A stretch of DNA of 64,000 bases from Grimontia sedimenti (GTDB lineage: Bacteria; Pseudomonadota; Gammaproteobacteria; Enterobacterales; Vibrionaceae): the NCBI RefSeq assembly GCF_011045095.1, contig NZ_JAALDL010000018.1:1-64000 (forward strand). Reading direction: 5' to 3'. The position numbers and the translations under genes are program-made. Numbering within the stretch: the stretch's first letter is position 1; every line of letters starts with the position of its first letter. The notes below the pieces were generated by a model. That model did not search any database, was not told the origin of the DNA, and was given only the letters and a program-made list of their open reading frames with translations. Shown piece by piece: positions 18,652-27,293 of this stretch.

Positions 18652-19734
18652 GTGAAAAAGGCACTTTCTGTTGTCGGCATTTCCCTACTCCTTGCCGCGT
18701 GTGCGCGTCCCACTGACCGAGGTCAGCAATATGTTGATGGACGTTTTAATCAAGTTCTTAATCCGGTCGAGCAAGTTGCCTCGGATAAATCCCGAGACTA
18801 CTCTCTGTTTCCGGCTCAACTGGAGAAGGTTGAGTCTCGTTCTCCTTCATTGACGAAAGCGAATCAGGCCGTTTATGAAAGCGTGAAAGCTTGGTTGGCA
18901 GAAAGCGGAGAGCCAACGACATTGAGCGACTACGGTTTGTCTCTTGAACAGATGGGGGGCGGTGACGGTTATGGCAATGTGCTGTTTACCGGCTACTTCT
19001 CTCCAGTGATTGAAATGCGCCACGAGCCGGATGCCTTGTTCCGTTATCCGGTATACGCCATGCCTCAGTGCGATGAAAAGTGTCCGACACGTGAAGAGAT
19101 TTACAACGGCGCGCTCGATGGTTTGGGTTTGGAACTGGGTTACAGTGCATCGTTGATCGACAACTTCATCATGGAAGTGCAGGGCAGTGGCTTCATTCAC
19201 TTTGGCGATAACGACCAGCTCGAGTACTTTGCCTACGGTGGTAAAAACGGACACCCGTATGTCAGCATTGGCAAAGTGTTGATCGAGCGTGATGAAGTGC
19301 CTCGTGAAAAGATGTCACTGAAAGCCATTAAAGACTGGGTCGCACAGCAAGACGAACCCACTGTGATTGAGCTGCTCAATCAGAATCCATCATTTGTATT
19401 CTTCGCCCCTAAAGCGGCGCACCCGGTGACAGGCACTGCGGGTATCCCTTTGTTGTCCGGCGCGTCAGTGGCTGCTGACCGTGAATTTTTGCCAATGGGT
19501 ACAGTGTTACTGGCAGAAGTGCCTCAGCTCAATGAAGAAGGTAACTGGAACGGTCAGCATGTACTGAAATTGCTAATGGCGCTGGATACAGGTGGCGCAG
19601 TGAAGAAAAACCACCTCGATCTTTACCATGGCATGGGGGAAGAAGCGGGTATTAAAGCCGGCCATCACAAACACTTCGGGCGTGTGTGGAAGCTGACTAA
19701 ACCCATTGAGAATGAAGTGCCTGTTCAGCAATAA
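18652..19734 (+). CDS. mltA: Membrane-bound lytic murein transglycosylase A
   Basis: MltA is an outer-membrane lipoprotein that cleaves peptidoglycan between N-acetylmuramic acid and N-acetylglucosamine, leaving 1,6-anhydro ends. The 360-residue protein starts with a lipoprotein signal (LLLAACARP lipobox). The MltA barrel has VLFTGYFSPVIEMRHEPD and DNFIMEVQGSGFIHFGD, and the C-terminal 3D domain has LLMALDTGGAVKKNHLDLY with the conserved aspartates. The start is GTG at 18652 with AGGA upstream. A strong terminator follows; tcdA, its usual neighbour, lies 4.4 kb away beyond an inserted gene cluster. Confidence 0.94.
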   Translation: MKKALSVVGISLLLAACARPTDRGQQYVDGRFNQVLNPVEQVASDKSRDYSLFPAQLEKVESRSPSLTKANQAVYESVKAWLAESGEPTTLSDYGLSLEQMGGGDGYGNVLFTGYFSPVIEMRHEPDALFRYPVYAMPQCDEKCPTREEIYNGALDGLGLELGYSASLIDNFIMEVQGSGFIHFGDNDQLEYFAYGGKNGHPYVSIGKVLIERDEVPREKMSLKAIKDWVAQQDEPTVIELLNQNPSFVFFAPKAAHPVTGTAGIPLLSGASVAADREFLPMGTVLLAEVPQLNEEGNWNGQHVLKLLMALDTGGAVKKNHLDLYHGMGEEAGIKAGHHKHFGRVWKLTKPIENEVPVQQ

Positions 19735-19750
19735 CCTAATCAATAAAGAC

Positions 19751-19780
19751 AAAAAAGGCGGGTTTGAAACCCGCCCTTTT
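19751..19780. terminator. Bidirectional terminator, mltA / TAXI gene
   Basis: A GC-rich 7-bp stem (19757-19763 with 19769-19775), extendable by the T and A residues inside, is flanked by six A residues and a T run. It separates the convergent mltA and TAXI binding-protein genes. Confidence 0.9.
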
Positions 19781-19797
19781 CATTTGGAAAGAGTGGT

Positions 19798-20766
19798 TTA
19801 TTTGATCAAGCCAACTTCTTTGTAGTATTTCGCTGCGCCTGGGTGCAGAGGGGCAGACAGACCGTCAGAAACCATTTCTTCTTTCTTCAGGTTTGCGAAT
19901 GCTGGGTGCAGACGACGGAAGTCATCAAAGTTCTCAAATACCGCTTTGGTTACGTTGTAGATAACCTCTTCTGGTACTTCAGCTGAAGAAACGAAAGTTG
20001 CACCCACACCGAAGGTTTGAACGTCACCGTCGTTACCACGATACATGCCGCCTGGGATAGTCGCAGTACGGTAGTAGTCGTTGTCAGAAACCAGCTTGTT
20101 AGAAGCTGCGTTGTTCACTTCAACAATCACGCTATCACAAGCAGTGGTGGCTTCTTGGATTGCACCACTTGGGTGACCCACGGTGTAAACCATTGCGTCG
20201 ATTTTGTTATCACACAGCGCTTTAGACTGCTCAGCGGCTTTCAGCTCAGAAACCTGCTTGAAGTCGTCCATGGTCCAGCCCATTTCTTCCATCAGTACTT
20301 CGATAGTACCGCGTTGGCCTGAACCTGGGTTACCCACGTTGACACGCTTACCTTTCAGATCATCAAACGTTTTGACGCCTGAGTCTGCACGTGCAACAAC
20401 AGTGAACGGTTCTGGGTGAACAGAGAAGACTGCGCGCAGGTCTTTGTAAGCACCTTGGTCTTGGAATTTGCTTGAGCCATTGTAAGCGTGGAACTGCCAG
20501 TCAGACTGGGCAATACCCATGTCCAGCTCGCCTGCGCGGATGGTGTTGATGTTGTAGATAGAACCACCGGTAGACTCAACCGAACAACGGATGCCGTGTT
20601 CTTTCTTGGTTTTGTTTACCAGACGGCAGATTGCACCACCCGTTGGATAGTAAACACCAGTGACACCACCAGTACCGATAGTAACGAATTGATTAGCTTG
20701 CGCGGGTACGGCAGTTAAAGCAGCTGCAAAGCTCATTGCGGCCAAAGTTGGTTTTAACGCTTTCAT
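19798..20766 (-). CDS. TAXI family TRAP transporter solute-binding protein
   Basis: A 322-residue periplasmic protein with a Sec signal peptide (cut near AVPAQA-NQF). The mature start [20 protein letters not shown] and [21 protein letters not shown] are hallmarks of the TAXI branch of TRAP binding proteins. TAXI proteins capture organic acids such as glutamate or 2-oxoglutarate for a fused TRAP permease. No permease gene lies in this window, so the partner must be elsewhere, or the protein acts as a sensor. AAGGA lies at a suitable distance before the ATG. It follows the BKACE gene by 121 bases on the same strand and may share its transcript; the solute is likely connected to that pathway (inference). 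Confidence 0.88.
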   Translation of the reverse strand: MKALKPTLAAMSFAAALTAVPAQANQFVTIGTGGVTGVYYPTGGAICRLVNKTKKEHGIRCSVESTGGSIYNINTIRAGELDMGIAQSDWQFHAYNGSSKFQDQGAYKDLRAVFSVHPEPFTVVARADSGVKTFDDLKGKRVNVGNPGSGQRGTIEVLMEEMGWTMDDFKQVSELKAAEQSKALCDNKIDAMVYTVGHPSGAIQEATTACDSVIVEVNNAASNKLVSDNDYYRTATIPGGMYRGNDGDVQTFGVGATFVSSAEVPEEVIYNVTKAVFENFDDFRRLHPAFANLKKEEMVSDGLSAPLHPGAAKYYKEVGLIK

Positions 20767-20887
20767 GCTTTAGTCCTTGTCGATGATGTGATTGCTAACG
20801 CGGTGAGAATCCGCTGTTAATAAAATGTGAGTCCATATTGCGTCGAAATTATCTGATAGTTGGTTTTTCGATCGCAAGAGATACGCC

Positions 20888-21721
20888 TCACGATTCAAAG
20901 CTACGGAAGATATTTTTTCTTAAATCTTCCGCAGAGTTGATATATAAACCCATGTTTTGAGACATTAAGGCGATTTGCTGTACAAGTTCTGCATTGTTAT
21001 CCGCACACTGTCCCATTAAATTCATTAGGTTATTTTCAAATCCGACGCGTACATCCCCGCCTAACGACATCGCTGCAGTTAGACACTGATGCTCATATTC
21101 CCCAAATGCACAAGTTGCCCACGAAATTTCCCCGCTGGTTATACGTTTAATATCAAATTCCAGCAGATCAGTCGGTGCTGACAACATGTCCTTTTTGTAC
21201 TTACCTAGTACCAATAATAGGTGATGACCGGTATTAGGCAATGTCTTGTCATTAACCATCTGAAAATAAAGCGATAAATCTGCCGCGTCATACAAAATGT
21301 ATTGCACATAGATGCGGCGCTCGTTGAGTTCATAAAAGAAGCGACTGGCCTCTTTTTCAAACGCAGCGTTGGGGCGAAGTTCTCTCAAAGCGAGGGAGAC
21401 GGCTTCTGGCTCAGTGCCTCGTACCAAAGCCATTTGTTCTTCGGGTTGATACAGTCCAACTGCCTCGGTCGTCAGTTGGATGACCATGTCAGAATCAAAA
21501 CGGGCCCGCGTTTCCACTAGCCACTCTTTATTCAGTCCAACATCCAGTGAATGCTTACCCTGTCCATCACGGACATGCATGTGAGCCATCGCAGCACCAG
21601 CTTGGTGACACTGCGTTAAGCATACGGCCATTTCGTCAATGGTCATTGGCAGTTGTTGATGGTCTTCCTTGCCACGTCTTGCACCATTCGGCGCAACAAT
21701 AATGGTTCTTCCTTTTTGCAC
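20888..21721 (-). CDS. BKACE-type beta-keto acid cleavage enzyme (DUF849 family), divergent
   Basis: A 277-residue TIM-barrel protein. Family enzymes use zinc to cleave a beta-keto acid with acetyl-CoA into acetoacetate and a CoA ester; the known example is Kce of lysine fermentation. Here IIVAPNGARRGKEDHQQLPM opens the barrel, AHMHVRDGQGKHSLD supplies the two zinc histidines (HMH), and GGDVRVGFENNL the zinc glutamate and substrate arginine. Two places differ from the common pattern: TTEAVG replaces TTGG-like sequence and ENN replaces EDN, so the substrate or activity may differ. The start is GTG with AGGA upstream, only 9 bases past the aminotransferase stop, so the two form an operon. Confidence 0.8.
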   Translation of the reverse strand: MQKGRTIIVAPNGARRGKEDHQQLPMTIDEMAVCLTQCHQAGAAMAHMHVRDGQGKHSLDVGLNKEWLVETRARFDSDMVIQLTTEAVGLYQPEEQMALVRGTEPEAVSLALRELRPNAAFEKEASRFFYELNERRIYVQYILYDAADLSLYFQMVNDKTLPNTGHHLLLVLGKYKKDMLSAPTDLLEFDIKRITSGEISWATCAFGEYEHQCLTAAMSLGGDVRVGFENNLMNLMGQCADNNAELVQQIALMSQNMGLYINSAEDLRKNIFRSFES

Positions 21722-21730
21722 CCGACGTTC

Positions 21731-23049
21731 CTATGCGAATACGTTGTCTAATGTGACGGCCAAACGTTTTACCAACTCGTCAATTTCGTTCTCTGTGATG
21801 ATAAATGGTGGAGCCAACAGAATGTGATGACCGCGTTTACCATCAATGGTGCCGCCCATGGGGTAGCACATCAGGCCATTCGCCATCGAAGTCTTTTTCA
21901 CCTGTGCGTGGAGTGGGCGCGAAGGGTCAAACGGTGTTTTTGACGCTTTGTCTTGCACAAACTCCAGACCGATGAACATGCCACGTCCGCGGATATCCCC
22001 AACAAAAGGGTGATCGCCCAATGTATTGTTTAACTGTTTGACCAGATAACGACCCCGTTCAGTCACTTCACTGAGCACGCCGTCTTCCAGTGCATCAAGC
22101 GTGGCACACGCTGCGGCACATGCCAAAGGATGAGCCATAAAAGTGTGCCCATGCTGGAAATATCCCGTGCCATGGAAAATCGCTTCATAGATTTTGTCGT
22201 GGATCATCACCGCGCCAATAGGCTGGTAACCGGCAGCGAGTCCTTTTGCCATGGTCACCAGATCAGGAACGATATCTTCCTGTTCATAGGCAAAATAAGT
22301 GCCAGTGCGGCCACACCCGCACATCACTTCATCGAGGATGAGCAAGACACCGTACTTGTCACAAATTTCGCGGATGCGTTTGAAGTAACCTTTCTCAGCG
22401 ACAAGAGCGCCAGCGGTCGCGCCAACAACGGGTTCGGCCACAAACGCAATCACAGTTTCTGGGCCGACAGCCAATAATCTCTCTTCAAGTTCATTGGCCA
22501 CGCGTTGTCCGTACTCAAAGTCGGTTTCATCACCACCCTTATCCCGATAGGCATAGCATGGTGCAACCAACTCACCATTTGCATCAGAGGCGCGAAGGGC
22601 TCTTTGCGCCACATATTGCCCCCAACCCCCAGCGCACCAAGCGTATTACCGTGGTAGCTTTGGCGACGTGCGATGAATCGGGTTCGGGAGGTTTCGCCTT
22701 TCTCAAGGAAGTATTGGCGCGCCAATTTAAGTGCGGCTTCTACGGCTTCAGAACCACCGCTTACCAGATAAACATGGTTTAAAGGGCCTGGCGCTTTGTC
22801 TGCCAAACGTGCTGCCAATTCTTCCGCTGCTGGCGAGGTGAAAAATCCAGTATGAGCATATGGAATAGTGTGCAATTGATTTTCTATCGCACCCAGTACG
22901 CCGCGATGGCTGTGCCCAAGGCAAGATACTGCAGCACCGCCGCATCCATCGAGGTATTGACGTCCTTCACTATCAACAAGAAATACACCGCTGCCGCCTG
23001 CGACGACAGGTAAGTCAGAGTGACAGTGTCTTTGTAGTATGTGTGTCAT
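21731..23049 (-). pseudogene. Class III (omega) aminotransferase, one frameshift
   Basis: Two overlapping frames form one PLP-dependent class III aminotransferase. The first, from ATG 23049 with AGGA upstream, carries LDGCGGAAVSCLGHSH, YLVSGGSEAVEAALKLAR and RRQSYHGNTLGALGVGG up to KEPFAPLM. The second carries ELVAPCYAYRDKGGDETDF, FVAEPVVGATAGA, the cofactor aspartate in LILDEVMCGCGRTG and the lysine in MAKGLAAGYQPIGAVM. Adding one base to the two-A run at 22569-22570 joins them into a 439-residue enzyme, the normal size. It would move the amino group of an amino acid or amine to a keto acid, and the keto product could feed the following BKACE. Substrate unknown. As written the enzyme is broken. 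Confidence 0.85.
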
Positions 23050-23162
23050 GGTTTTCCTGAGCAAAAGGTATCGTTGTTATCATGCTCAGTATGAACAGGT
23101 TGGAAATTGAACAGCAAACGATATAAATTCGGAGGGTATGCCTAAAATTCATAGAGGGCTAT

Positions 23163-24062
23163 ATGGCAATGACTATTCCGCCAATGAAAACCTTGCGAAC
23201 CTTTACGGTGGTGGCGCAAACATTGAGTTTTTCAAAAGCGGCGAAACTGTTAAATCTGACACAAAGTGCCATCAGTAAACAAATTCTCCATTTGGAAGAA
23301 TTGATGGGGTGTTCACTGTTTGAACGTACTGGCGGAAAGGTCGAGCTGACAGACGCGGGAAGACGCTATTTGCCTTCCGTGGTCGAAGCATTGGAAAACC
23401 TCCAGCACGCTACATCGACAGTCATGCAGACGTCAGAAACCAAAAGCCGTATTGAAATATCGGTGCCACCTTCGATGGCAAGTATGTGGTTGATCCCTCG
23501 CTTGGCGGCATTTAGGCAAGCTTATCCGAACATTGAACTGGCGGTTCGTGCGAGTGTGACGTCGGATAGCCATAACCGATATCAAAGCGATATCGCGATT
23601 CACTGTTTGCCTTTGTCGACCCATGAAGAAGAAGCAGAGCTTTTAGTGAGAGAAAGGCTGATGCTGGTGGCTTCCCCATTCATGGTTTCCGATGCAGAGT
23701 CACTGGAAGATCTTTTGCCGCTCAATGCCATCAGCCATATTACCCGTCCCCAAATATGGAACCAGTTCTGGCATGAGTTAAAAGTCGCCCCTAACGGCCC
23801 TAACTATGGTGCTGGCTTTGAGCACTTTTACATGGCACTGGAGGCTGTGAAGCACCATGAAGGAATGGCGCTGATACCCCAATTTTTGATTCAAGATGCG
23901 TTAGATTGTCAGGAAGTGAGCAACCCACTTTCATTGAGCTTCGACAGTTTGTATGGCTACTTTCTGTTTAGCCATGGCTATAAACGACGATTGGGGCCAG
24001 TGAAACAGGTAATAGACTGGTTGAAACAAGAGTTGATGCCAGTGCGCATTAAACACTCATGA
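23163..24062 (+). CDS. LysR-family transcriptional regulator (GcvA-like)
   Basis: A 299-residue regulator. The N-terminal winged helix has KTLRTFTVVAQTLSFSKAAK and NLTQSAISKQILHLEELMGC; the rest is a periplasmic-binding-like effector domain, with PSMASMWLIPRLAAFRQAYP and the GcvA-branch feature DIAIHCLPLS. It is divergent from the aminotransferase-BKACE-TAXI genes with a 113-base gap, so it most likely controls them in response to a pathway compound (inference). GAGGG lies just upstream of the ATG at 23163; two further in-frame ATGs follow closely. Confidence 0.88.
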   Translation: MAMTIPPMKTLRTFTVVAQTLSFSKAAKLLNLTQSAISKQILHLEELMGCSLFERTGGKVELTDAGRRYLPSVVEALENLQHATSTVMQTSETKSRIEISVPPSMASMWLIPRLAAFRQAYPNIELAVRASVTSDSHNRYQSDIAIHCLPLSTHEEEAELLVRERLMLVASPFMVSDAESLEDLLPLNAISHITRPQIWNQFWHELKVAPNGPNYGAGFEHFYMALEAVKHHEGMALIPQFLIQDALDCQEVSNPLSLSFDSLYGYFLFSHGYKRRLGPVKQVIDWLKQELMPVRIKHS

Positions 24063-24150
24063 CTGCAGTTTTGGGAGTCATGGACATTTTGCGTCCAAGC
24101 GAGTATAAACCGCAGTCCACGTCGAAAATCGAGCAACAGAGCGAACTATT

Positions 24151-24951
24151 ATGACAACAACTCAACCTGCATCGGAAAGCTATCAGCAACGCTTCGGTGG
24201 TACTCGCCGTCTGTATGGCGCCACTGAGCTTGAGATTTTGCGCCAGTCGCACGTGTGCGTGATCGGTATTGGTGGAGTAGGGTCATGGGCGGTTGAAGCG
24301 CTGGCTCGAAGCGGTATTGGCGAGTTGACTCTGATTGATATGGATGACGTGTGTGTTACCAACATCAATCGTCAAATTCACGCAATGTCTGGCACCGTGG
24401 GTCAAAGTAAAATCGAGGTGATGGCTGACCGTGTTCGGGCAATCAACCCGGATTGTAAAATCAACCTGATTGACGACTTTATCTCTGAAGACAACATTCC
24501 AGAGTACATCACCAAAGACTACGACTACGTGCTTGATGCCATCGATAGCATCAAGCCAAAAACGGCATTGTTGGCTTACTGTAAGCGCAATAAGATCAAA
24601 ATCATCACAGTAGGCGGTGCTGGTGGGCAGATTGATCCGACCCAAATTCAGGTCGCGGATCTCACTAAAACGATTCAAGATCCACTGGCGGCAAAGCTTC
24701 GCAATAACCTACGCCGTTTCCATAACTTCACCAAAACTCAAGGGCGCAAGTTTGGTATTGATTGCGTGTTCTCGACCGAGCAGTTGAAGTATCCTCAACC
24801 AGATGGCTCAGTGTGTGAGACCAAAGCGACGGCAGAAGGACCAAAGCGAATGGATTGTGCCAGCGGTTTCGGCGCGGCAACCATGGTCACCGCGACGTTT
24901 GGTTTTTTCGCCGTTTCACGCATCATCGCCAAACTGACAGCGAAAAAATAG
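24151..24951 (+). CDS. tcdA: tRNA threonylcarbamoyladenosine dehydratase
   Basis: TcdA (CsdL, YgdL) uses ATP to cyclise the N6-threonylcarbamoyl group of A37 in ANN-reading tRNAs, making ct6A. The 266-residue E1-like protein has the nucleotide loop VIGIGGVGSWAVEALARSG, LTLIDMDDVCVTNINRQIHA, the ATP-binding QSKIEVMADRVRAINP and the C-terminal family end ASGFGAATMVTATFGFFA. In E. coli it works with the sulfur-relay proteins CsdA and CsdE, which lie 5 kb away here beyond the pha operon. ATG 24151 gives the usual N-terminus. Confidence 0.94.
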   Translation: MTTTQPASESYQQRFGGTRRLYGATELEILRQSHVCVIGIGGVGSWAVEALARSGIGELTLIDMDDVCVTNINRQIHAMSGTVGQSKIEVMADRVRAINPDCKINLIDDFISEDNIPEYITKDYDYVLDAIDSIKPKTALLAYCKRNKIKIITVGGAGGQIDPTQIQVADLTKTIQDPLAAKLRNNLRRFHNFTKTQGRKFGIDCVFSTEQLKYPQPDGSVCETKATAEGPKRMDCASGFGAATMVTATFGFFAVSRIIAKLTAKK

Positions 24952-24969
24952 CTGCTTTAAAAAGCACAA

Positions 24970-24999
24970 AAAAAGGCCGCGAACGTTCGCGGCCTTTTT
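24970..24999. terminator. Bidirectional terminator, tcdA / phaC
   Basis: A nearly complete palindrome centred on AACGTT with a 12-bp A/T- and GC-rich stem serves the convergent tcdA and pha operon. Confidence 0.93.
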
Positions 25000-25024
25000 G
25001 GTTTTGGAGCATTAAGCATCAGCT

Positions 25025-26833
25025 TTAGCGCGTGTTTTTTGCAGCAGGTTTGGCTTCAGTTTCAGGCTGAATCGGAAGCACTTGCTTCACATAGTTACCT
25101 GGTGCAACACCGAGTACGGGGAAGTTCTCTGAACCTTGTGCGTAAGGCTCGATCTTTTCCTTCGGATTGTATGCAGATAGCCATTCATCCCAATGCGTCC
25201 ACCAAGAACCGGCAGTGTGTTCCGCAGATTCAAACCACTCGTCTGCAGACTCACTCAGTTCATCGTTCACCCAGAAACCGTACTTGCCTTTCGATGGATG
25301 GTTCACAATGCCAGCGATGTGGCCGGACTCACCCAATACAAAGGTCTTGTTGCCGCCCACATTCAGCGCGCCACGGTAAGTCCCTTGCCAAAGTGCAATA
25401 TGGTCTTCTTTGGTTGAGATGAAGTAGGTAGGGATTTTAATTTTGTTCAAATCAATCCAAACGCCACCCACTTTCACGCCTTTGTCCTGAACCAGTTTGT
25501 TGTTCAGGTACAGCTCGCGAAGCATAAAGTTATGCGTTGCTGCTGCGACGTTGGTGCTGTCACTGTTCCAGTACAGAAGATCGAAATCTACCGGGCTGTT
25601 GCCCTTGAGGTAGTTATCGATGTAGTAGTTCCAGTACAGGCTGTTTTCGCGCAGCAAGCTGAAGGTCACGCTCAGTGAGCGGCCATCCATATAACCACGT
25701 GCCGTGTTTTGCAGCTCAATCGCACTGATCACGCTGTCATTGATGTAAGCACCTACTTCACCTGGTTGCGCGAAATCGAGCAGAGTGGTGAAGAAAGACG
25801 CCGACTTGATGCGCGCTTTCATGCGTTTTGCTGCGTAGTACGCGATAGTACTTGCCAGCACAGTACCACCGATACAGTAACCAGCAGCGTTGATTTGTGA
25901 TTGGCCTGTGATGTCCTCAATCGCAGACACCGCCTTCACAACACCTTCAGTCACGTAGTCACCGAACTCAACGTCTTTTTGCTCAACGCCTGGGTTGCGC
26001 CAAGACATCATGAATACAGTGTGGCCTTGCTCAACTAACCAGCGCACCATCGAGTTCTTCTCGCGAAGATCGAGGATGTAGTACTTGTTGATGAACGGCG
26101 GCACGATCAGCAGTGGTGTTGCATTGACAGTTTTCGTCAATGGACGGTACTGGATAAGCTCGAACAGTTCGTTCTGGAACACAACATCACCCTGAGTATT
26201 GGCAATGTCTTCGCCAATACGGAATGCGTTGTTGTTGGTCATGCGAACCTTCAGGATATCTGAGCTGGACTCAATATCTTCCTGTAGGCTTTGCAGACCT
26301 TTCACCAGATTCTCGCCGTTCTTTTCCATGGTCAGCTTAAGCAGTTCAGGGTTTGTGCCCACGAAGTTGCTTGGTGACATGGCATTAATAGCCTGACGAG
26401 AAAAGAAGTTCAGGCGCTCTTTGGCTTTGTCATCTAATCCTTCCACCGCGTTAATGGTTTCGAGATAAGTGCGGCCAAACAGCAGATAAGATTGTTTGAT
26501 GAAGTTGTAGAACACTTCATCCTGCCAGCCTTTGTCCTGGAAACGTTTGTCGTCTTTTTCCGGCGTAACGATTTCTTCTTTGTTTGCCGCAAGCGCAACG
26601 TTTTGCCAGATTTGCATTTGCTGCTCCCACCACTGCATTTGAATTTGCAGCATCGCGGCGGGTTGATTTGCAGCACCCTCAAGAAGTTTGGCTGTGTCTT
26701 CGAGACTCTGCTCTTGGATGGCTTTGTTCAGGGGGGTGTTTACGGCTGCCTTGCCTTGCTCAAGATCCTTCCACCATTGCTGGTTACTCTCTTGGAGTTT
26801 TACAAGGTAGTCCGAGAAGAAGTTCTGATACAT
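25025..26833 (-). CDS. phaC: Class I poly(3-hydroxyalkanoate) synthase
   Basis: PhaC polymerises (R)-3-hydroxyacyl-CoA, mainly 3-hydroxybutyryl-CoA, on the granule surface. The 602-residue length and single-subunit form fit class I. The lipase-like box GYCIGG holds the nucleophilic cysteine near residue 319, with the catalytic aspartate in STKEDHIALW near 476 and histidine in GESGHIAGIVN near 505. The N-terminal third (WWKDLEQGKAAVNTPLNKA) is the variable PhaC N domain. It is the last gene of phaB-phaA-phaP-phaC, with a hairpin between it and phaP. The tail ends in a short lysine/alanine stretch. Confidence 0.96.
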   Translation of the reverse strand: MYQNFFSDYLVKLQESNQQWWKDLEQGKAAVNTPLNKAIQEQSLEDTAKLLEGAANQPAAMLQIQMQWWEQQMQIWQNVALAANKEEIVTPEKDDKRFQDKGWQDEVFYNFIKQSYLLFGRTYLETINAVEGLDDKAKERLNFFSRQAINAMSPSNFVGTNPELLKLTMEKNGENLVKGLQSLQEDIESSSDILKVRMTNNNAFRIGEDIANTQGDVVFQNELFELIQYRPLTKTVNATPLLIVPPFINKYYILDLREKNSMVRWLVEQGHTVFMMSWRNPGVEQKDVEFGDYVTEGVVKAVSAIEDITGQSQINAAGYCIGGTVLASTIAYYAAKRMKARIKSASFFTTLLDFAQPGEVGAYINDSVISAIELQNTARGYMDGRSLSVTFSLLRENSLYWNYYIDNYLKGNSPVDFDLLYWNSDSTNVAAATHNFMLRELYLNNKLVQDKGVKVGGVWIDLNKIKIPTYFISTKEDHIALWQGTYRGALNVGGNKTFVLGESGHIAGIVNHPSKGKYGFWVNDELSESADEWFESAEHTAGSWWTHWDEWLSAYNPKEKIEPYAQGSENFPVLGVAPGNYVKQVLPIQPETEAKPAAKNTR

Positions 26834-26861
26834 GTGTAAACCCTCTTGATCGGAAACAACA

Positions 26862-26885
26862 CCGCCCTCTGCAGCGAGAGGGCGG
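26862..26885 (-). promoter_or_regulatory. Intercistronic hairpin between phaP and phaC
   Basis: A GC-rich 9-bp stem (26862-26870 with 26877-26885) sits in the 64-base gap between phasin and synthase. On the minus strand it is followed by TGTTGTTTCC, a poor T run, so it may be a partial terminator or an mRNA-protecting stem that raises phasin over synthase. Confidence 0.6.
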
Positions 26886-26897
26886 GTCTACCTAAAA

Positions 26898-27245
26898 TTA
26901 AGCTGGTTGAGCAGCTTTCAGGTTTTCAGTAGTCAGTTGTTCCAGATCGTCTTTGAACTCTTTCGCGATAGATTGCAGCTTCGCGCTGTCGTCCATCATT
27001 TGCTGAGACAATTTAGTCAGCGCTGCCAGCTGTTGGCTGCTGTATGCAGTCATAGAAGTCACGTCAGTCACTTCGCTTGCTGCTTTAACTTGTGCCAGAC
27101 CCATTTCGCTGTAAGTTTTAACAGCGCTCAGTTGGAGTTCAGTCAGAGTTTCAACGTTCTTAGCAACCAGTTTGTTGAACTTAACGTAAGGTGCCAGCGT
27201 TTTTTCTGTTTGCTCAGAGAATGCTTTAAACATATCGGTGTACAT
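26898..27245 (-). CDS. phaP: Phasin (polyhydroxyalkanoate granule protein)
   Basis: Phasins coat PHA granules and limit their size. The 115-residue protein is almost wholly alpha-helical, with MFKAFSEQTEKTLAPYVKFN, LVAKNVETLTELQLSAVKTY and LAALTKLSQQMMDDSAKLQ, typical of the Phasin_2 family, and no catalytic motif. I chose the ATG at 27245 because AGGAG lies 7 bases upstream. It lies between phaA and phaC in the operon, as in other vibrios. Confidence 0.92.
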   Translation of the reverse strand: MYTDMFKAFSEQTEKTLAPYVKFNKLVAKNVETLTELQLSAVKTYSEMGLAQVKAASEVTDVTSMTAYSSQQLAALTKLSQQMMDDSAKLQSIAKEFKDDLEQLTTENLKAAQPA

Positions 27246-27293
27246 GGTGTTTCTCCTAAGTGTATTAATTAGATCCAAGGGGGTTTAACGTTC

